A stretch of 64,000 nucleotides of DNA from Eledone cirrhosa (taxonomy: Eukaryota; Mollusca; Cephalopoda; Octopoda; Eledonidae), in NCBI GenBank assembly GCA_964016885.1, contig OZ024743.1, positions 174,577,706 to 174,641,705 on the forward strand, written 5' to 3'. The notes beneath the pieces were generated by a model. That model was not told the DNA's origin. It saw only the letters and a list, made by a program, of their open reading frames with translations, and did not search any database. The translations under genes and the position numbers were made by a program. Below, piece by piece: positions 58,501 through 64,000 of the stretch (positions are counted from its first letter, which is position 1; each line of letters starts with the position of its first letter).

Positions 58501-61500
58501 GTATGTAGTCTTTGGTATACTGTACCTGTTACATAGGATGTAGGTAGTCTTTGATATACTGTACCTGTTATATAGGATGTAGGTAGTCTTTGATATACTG
58601 TAACTATTATATAGGATGTAGGTAGTCTTTGATATACTGTACCTGTTATATAGGATGTAGGTAGTCTTTGATATACTGTACCTGTTACATAGGATGTAGG
58701 TAGTCTTTGATATACTGTACCTGTTATATAGGATGTATGTAGTCTTTGGTATACTGTACCTGTTACATAGGATGTAGGCAGTCTTTGATATACTGTACCT
58801 GTTATATAGGATGTAGGTAGTCTTTGATATACTGTACCTGTTATATAGGATGTAGGTAGTCTTTGATATACTGTACCTGTTATATAGGATGTAGGTAGTC
58901 TTTGATATACTGTACCTGTTATATAGGATGTAGGTAGTCTTTGATATACTGTACATGTTAAATAGGATGTAGGTAGTCTTTGATATACTGTACCTGTTAT
59001 ATAGGATGTAGGTAGTCTTTGATATACTGTACCTGTTACATAGGATGTAGGTAGTCTTTGATATACTGTACCTGTTATATAGGATGTATGTAGTCTTTGG
59101 TATACTGTACCTGTTACATAGGATGTAGGCAGTCTTTGATATACTGTACCTGTTATATAGGATGTAGGTAGTCTTTGATATACTGTACCTGTTATATAGG
59201 ATGTAGGTAGTCTTTGATATACTGTACCTGTTATATAGGATGTAGGTAGTCTTTGATATACTGTACCTGTTATATAGGATGTAGGTAGTCTTTGATATAC
59301 TGTACATGTTAAATAGGATGTAGGTAGTCTTTGATATACTGTACCTGTTATATAGGATGTAGGTAGTCTTTGATATACTGTACCTGTTATATAGGATGTA
59401 GGTAGTCTTTGATATACTGTACCTGTTATATAGGATGTAGGTAGTCTTTGATATACTGTACCTGTTATATAGGATGTAGGTAGTCTTTGATATACTGTAC
59501 CTGTTATATAGGATGTAGGTAGTCTTTGATATACTGTACCTGTTATATAGGATGTAGGTAGTCTTTGAAATACTGTACCTATTATATGAGATGTAGGAAG
59601 TTTTTGATATACTGTACCTGTTATATAGGATGTAGGTAGTCTTTGATATACTGTACCTGTTATATAGGATGTATGTAGTCTTTGGTATACTGTACCTGTT
59701 ACATAGGATGTAGGTAGTCTTTGATATACTGTACCTGTTATATAGGATGTAGGTAGTCTTTGATATACTGTAACTATTATATAGGATGTAGGTAGTCTTT
59801 GATATACTGTACCTGTTATATAGGATGTAGGTAGTCTTTGATATACTGTACCTGTTACATAGGATGTAGGTAGTCTTTGATATACTGTACCTGTTATATA
59901 GGATGTATGTAGTCTTTGGTATACTGTACCTGTTACATAGGATGTAGGCAGTCTTTGATATACTGTACCTGTTATATAGGATGTAGGTAGTCTTTGATAT
60001 ACTGTACCTGTTATATAGGATGTAGGTAGTCTTTGATATACTGTACCTGTTATATAGGATGTAGGTAGTCTTTGATATACTGTACCTGTTATATAGGATG
60101 TAGGTAGTCTTTGATATACTGTACATGTTAAATAGGATGTAGGTAGTCTTTGATATACTGTACCTGTTATATAGGATGTAGGTAGTCTTTGATATACTGT
60201 ACCTGTTACATAGGATGTAGGTAGTCTTTGATATACTGTACCTGTTATATAGGATGTATGTAGTCTTTGGTATACTGTACCTGTTACATAGGATGTAGGC
60301 AGTCTTTGATATACTGTACCTGTTATATAGGATGTAGGTAGTCTTTGATATACTGTACCTGTTATATAGGATGTAGGTAGTCTTTGATATACTGTACCTG
60401 TTATATAGGATGTAGGTAGTCTTTGATATACTGTACCTGTTATATAGGATGTAGGTAGTCTTTGATATACTGTACATGTTAAATAGGATGTAGGTAGTCT
60501 TTGATATACTGTACCTGTTATATAGGATGTAGGTAGTCTTTGATATACTGTACCTGTTATATAGGATGTAGGTAGTCTTTGATATACTGTACCTGTTATA
60601 TAGGATGTAGGTAGTCTTTGATATACTGTACCTGTTATATAGGATGTAGGTAGTCTTTGATATACTGTACCTGTTATATAGGATGTAGGTAGTCTTTGAT
60701 ATACTGTACCTGTTATATAGGATGTAGGTAGTCTTTGAAATACTGTACCTATTATATGAGATGTAGGAAGTTTTTGATATACTGTACCTGTTATATAGGA
60801 TGTAGGTAGTCTTTGATATACTGTACCTGTTACATAGGATGTAGGTAGTCTTTGATATACTGTACCTGTTATATAGGATGTAGGTAGTCTTTGATATACT
60901 GTACCTGTTATATAGGATGTAGGTAGTCTTTGATATACTGTACCTGTTATATAGGATGTAGGTAGTCTTTGATATACTGTACCTGTTATATAGGATGTAG
61001 GAAGTCTTTGATATACTTTACCTGTTATATAGGATGTAGGTAGTCTTTGATATACTGTACCTGTTATATAGGATGTACGTATTCTTTGATATACTGTACC
61101 TGTTATATAGGATGTAGGTAGTCTTTGATATACTGTACCTGTTATATAGGATGTAGGTAGTCTTTGATATACTGTACCTGTTATATAGGATGTAGGTAGT
61201 CTTTGATATACTGTACCTGTTATATAGGATGTAGGTAGTCTTTGATATACTGTACCTGCTATATAGGATGTAGGTAGTCTTTGATATACTGTACCTGTTA
61301 TATAGGATGTAGGTAGTCTTTGATATACTGTACCTGTTATATAGGATGTAGGTAGTCTTTGATATACTGTACCTGTTATATAGGATGTAGGTAGTCTTTG
61401 ATATACTGTACCTGTTATATAGGATGTAGGTAGTCTTTGATATACTGTACCTGTTATATAGGATGTAGGTAGTCTTTGATATACTGTACCTGTTATATGA

Positions 61501-63797
61501 GATGTAGGAAGTCTTTGATATACTGTACCTGTTATATAGGATGTAGGTAGTCTTTGATATACTGTACCTGTTATATGAGATGTAGGAAGTTTTTGATATA
61601 CTGTACCTGTTATATAGGATGTAGGTAGTCTTTGATATACTGTACCTGTTATATAGGATGTAGGTAGTCTTTGATATACTGTACCTGTTAAATAGGATGT
61701 AGGTAGTCTTTGATATACTGTACCTGTTATATAGGATGTAGGTAGTCTTTGATATACTGTACCTGTTACATAGGATGTAGGTAGTCTTTGATATACTGTA
61801 CCTGTTATATAGGATGTATGTAGTCTTTGGTATACTGTACCTGTTACATAGGATGTAGGTAGTCTTTGATATACTGTACCTGTTATATAGGATGTAGGTA
61901 GTCTTTGATATACTGTACCTGTTATATAGGATGTAGGTAGTATTTGATATACTGTACCTGTTATATAGGATGTAGGTAGTCTTTGATATACTGTACCTGT
62001 TATATAGGATGTCGGTAGTCTTTGATATACTGTACCTGTTATATAGGATGTAGGTAGTGTTTGATATACTGTACCTGTTATATAGGATGTAGGTAGTCTT
62101 TGATATACTGTACCTGTTATATATGATGTAGGTAGTCTTTGATATACTGTACCTGTTACATAGGATGTAGGTAGTCTTTGATATACTGTACCTGTTATAT
62201 AGGATGTATGTAGTCTTTGGTATACTGTACCTGTTACATAGGATGTAGGTAGTCTTTGATATACTGTACCTGTTATATAGGATGTAGGTAGTCTTTGATA
62301 TACTGTACCTATTATATAGGATGTAGGTAGTCTTTGATATACTGTACCTGTTACATAGGATGTAGGTAGTCTTTGATATACTGTACCTGTTATATAGGAT
62401 GTAGGTAGTCTTTGATATACTGTACCTGTTACATAGGATGTAGGTAGTCTTTGATATACTGTACCTGTTATATAGGATGTATGTAGTCTTTGGTATACTG
62501 TACCTGTTACATAGGATGTAGGTAGTCTTTGATATACTGTACCTGTTATATAGGATGTAGGTAGTCTTTGATATACTGTAACTATTATATAGGATGTAGG
62601 TAGTCTTTGATATACTGTACCTGCTATATAGGATGTAGGTAGTCTTTGATATACTGTACCTGTTATATAGGATGTAGGTAGTCTTTGATATACTGTACCT
62701 GTTACATAGGATGTAGGTAGTCTTTGATATACTGTACCTGTTATATAGGTTGTATGTAGTCTTTGGTATACTGTACCTGTTACATAGGATGTAGGCAGTC
62801 TTTGATATACTGTACCTGTTATATAGGATGTAGGTAGTCTTTGATATACTGTACCTGTTATATAGGATGTAGGTAGTCTTTGATATACTGTACCTGTTAT
62901 ATAGGATGTAGGTAGTCTTTGATATACTGTACCTGTTATATAGGATGTAGGTAGTCTTTGATATACTGTACATGTTAAATAGGATGTAGGTAGTCTTTGA
63001 TATACTGTACCTGTTATATAGGATGTAGGTAGTCTTTGATATACTGTACCTGTTATATAGGATGTAGGTAGTCTTTGATATACTGTACCTGTTATATAGG
63101 ATGTAGGTAGTGTTTGATATACTGTACCTGTTATATAGGATGTAGGTAGTCTTTGATATACTGTACCTGTTATATATGATGTAGGTAGTCTTTGATATAC
63201 TGTACCTGTTACATAGGATGTAGGTAGTCTTTGATATACTGTACCTGTTATATAGGATGTATTTAGTCTTTGGTATACTGTACCTGTTACATAGGATGTA
63301 GGTAGTCTTTGATATACTGTACCTGTTATATAGGATGTAGGTAGTCTTTGATATACTGTACCTGTTATATAGGATGTAAGTAGTCTTTGATATACTGTAC
63401 CTGTTATATAGGATGTACGTAGTCTTTGATATGCTGTACCTGTTATATGAGATGTAGGAAGTCTTTGATATACTCTACCTGTTATATAGGATGTAGGTAG
63501 TCTTTGATATACTGTACCTATTATATAGGATGTAGGAATTTTTTGATATACTGTACCTGTATTATAGGATGTAGGTAGTCTTTGATATACTGTACCTGTT
63601 ATATAGGATGTAGGTAGTCTTTGATATACTGTACCTGTTATATAGGATGTAGGTAGTCTTTGATATACTGTACCTGTTATATAGGATGTAGGTAGTCTTT
63701 GAAATACTGTACCTATTATATGAGATGTAGGAAGTCTTTGATATACTGTACCTGTTATATAGGATGTAGGTAGTCTTTGATATACTGTACCTGTCAT
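49914..63797 (-). other. 4,627-codon open frame across the satellite; judged non-genic
   Basis: Read on the minus strand, the monomer translates as a 13-residue period, YITGTVYQRLPTS, repeated about 356 times. The ATG comes from a single variant monomer (GTCATATAGG on the + strand, near 63,795) and the stop from the inserted T of the 40-bp monomer. There is no signal peptide, no non-repeat N- or C-terminal domain, no intron signal and no flanking gene. A second minus-strand frame (period YSISKTTYILYNR) is also open over long stretches of the same DNA. Substitutions are spread about evenly over codon positions. The simplest reading is an open frame that exists because 39 is a multiple of three. 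Expression cannot be excluded from sequence. Confidence 0.85.
50200..60830. repeat. 5.8-kb (149/150-monomer) higher-order unit, one full and one partial copy
   Basis: Bases from about 50,200-56,010 match 56,011-60,830 in tandem. The offset is 5,811 bp (149 monomers) up to about 54.3 kb and 5,850 bp (150 monomers) beyond, because the first copy lacks one TACATGTTAAA monomer. Landmarks are TACGTAG (50,234 and 56,045; 51,717 and 57,528), CTCTACC (51,775 and 57,586), TATAAATGATG (about 52,331 and 58,142), GGCAG (52,966 and 58,777) and the last TACATG of the block (54,627 and 60,477). The copy ends near 60,830, where TTACATA replaces TTATATA. The same 5,850-bp period exists in domain A (17,513 and 23,363). 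Confidence 0.9.
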
Positions 63798-64000
63798 ATA
63801 GGATGTAGGTAGTCTTTGATATACTGTACATGTTAAATAGGATGTAAGTAGTCGTTGATATACTGTACCTGTTATATAGGATGTAGGTAGTCTTTGATAT
63901 ACTGTACCTGTTATATAGGATGTAGGTAGTCTTTGATATACTGTACCTGTTATATAGGATGTAGGTAGTCTTTGATATACTGTACCTGTTATATAGGATG
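60831..64000. repeat. Junction segment mixing type I and type II variants; end resembles window start
   Basis: After the type II copy ends near 60,830, CTTTACC (61,018) is followed by a patchwork of short blocks seen elsewhere. Between about 63,070 and 63,855 the order of variants matches about 710-1,500 at an offset of 62,357 bp, and about 4,980-5,670 at 58,185 bp. Shared landmarks are GTAAGTAG, TACGTAG with TATGCTG, GGAATTTTTTG, CTGTCATATAGG and GTCGTTG. Private changes here include GGTTGTATG near 62,749, GTATTTAG near 63,260, GTCGGTAG near 62,011 and CTGTATTATAGG near 63,561. No unique flanking DNA is reached. Confidence 0.85.

Larger units (their letters stand above)
1..64000. repeat. 39-bp tandem satellite array, 1,641 monomers
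   Basis: Seen directly: every 39 bases the same unit recurs from the first base to the last, always in the same orientation, with no interruption by unrelated DNA. The base composition of the consensus is 9 G, 4 C, 10 A and 16 T. Most monomers are identical to the consensus or differ by one to three substitutions, and the same variants recur in fixed orders, which defines higher-order repeats. Frequent variants are TTACATA or TTAAATA in place of TTATATA, TATGTAG with TTTGGTATAC, CTTTACC or CTCTACC in place of CTGTACC, and TATATGAGATG at a monomer junction. Each consensus monomer carries one GTAC (RsaI) site. Known biology: megabase arrays of short monomers with HORs are typical of eukaryotic heterochromatin. 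Inference: centromeric, pericentromeric, subtelomeric or B-chromosome satellite. The monomer family and species are not recognised. Confidence 0.99.

Noticed and set aside
49914..63797. Giant structural repeat protein gene
   Set aside because: No non-repeat domains, signal peptide or gene context; two overlapping frames are open; substitutions show no silent-site excess; start and stop depend on single variant monomers. It is kept only as an open frame worth an expression check.
1..64000. CRISPR array (regular 39-bp repeats)
   Set aside because: There are no spacers. Consecutive units are the same sequence head to tail, and no cas genes are present.
1..64000. TATA-box promoters on the minus strand (TATATAA once per monomer)
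   Set aside because: The motif comes from the AT-rich end of every monomer and is present about 1,600 times. There is nothing to single out any copy as a promoter.
1..64000. Telomere repeat array
   Set aside because: The unit is 39 bp with variants and HORs, not a short G-rich telomerase-type repeat. A subtelomeric location remains possible.
1..64000. CENP-B box or similar known centromere motif
   Set aside because: The mammalian CENP-B box needs CG dinucleotides, and the consensus has none. No variant matches it.
1..64000. Transposable element insertions, tRNA or rRNA genes within the array
   Set aside because: The 39-bp phase runs through the whole window with only six one-base slips, which leaves no room for any insertion.
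1..64000. Plus-strand coding potential
   Set aside because: The consensus contains a stop in each of the three plus-strand frames (TAG, TGA and TAG) in every monomer.
1..64000. Pure assembly artefact (looped consensus)
   Set aside because: The array carries many private single-site variants and differing copies, which a looped artefact would not have. Local copy-number errors are still possible and are noted for individual duplications.

Overview
The whole window is one uninterrupted satellite DNA array. A 39-bp monomer (consensus seen at positions 1-39: starts GGATGTAGGTAG, core TGATATACTGTACC, ends TTATATA) is repeated head to tail 1,641 times, plus 5 bases of the next copy. There is no flanking unique DNA, gene, RNA gene, mobile element or CRISPR spacer on either strand. 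The consensus is 33% GC, has no CpG, and is strand-skewed (9 G to 4 C, 16 T to 10 A on the + strand). Only six monomers were found with a length other than 39: five of 38 bp and one of 40 bp. Their net effect (-4) accounts exactly for the phase at the window end.

The size, homogeneity and multi-level higher-order repeat (HOR) structure are typical of eukaryotic centromeric, pericentromeric, subtelomeric or B-chromosome satellites resolved by long-read assembly. I do not recognise the monomer and cannot name the species or chromosomal location from sequence alone.

Layout, using variant monomers as landmarks. (1) About 0.8-9.0 kb: a 4,172-bp unit (107 monomers) in two nearly identical tandem copies. 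(2) About 9-17 kb and 25-50 kb: 'type I' DNA, in which a landmark monomer (CTTTACC variant) often recurs every 2.5-2.8 kb (63-71 monomers), with local tandem duplications of 1,326, 2,690, 2,067, 2,730 and 390 bp. (3) About 17.4-25.8 kb and 50.1-60.8 kb: 'type II' DNA, built on a 150-monomer (5,850-bp) unit that itself contains a 1,170-bp tandem duplication (30 monomers) and a 351-bp (9-monomer) sub-repeat. The two type II domains are copies of each other about 32.7 kb apart. (4) About 61-64 kb: a mixed junction whose last 0.8 kb again matches 0.75-1.5 kb, so the array continues beyond both ends of the window.

Because 39 is divisible by 3 and the minus-strand consensus has no stop in two of its three frames, very long open frames exist (up to 4,627 codons at 49,914-63,797). 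I judge these to be arithmetic by-products, not genes: substitutions fall about evenly on all three codon positions, two overlapping frames are open at once, and the single-base length variants shift the frame. Nothing here supports a multi-gene 'system'. The notable biology is the nested HOR architecture and the duplication history it records.
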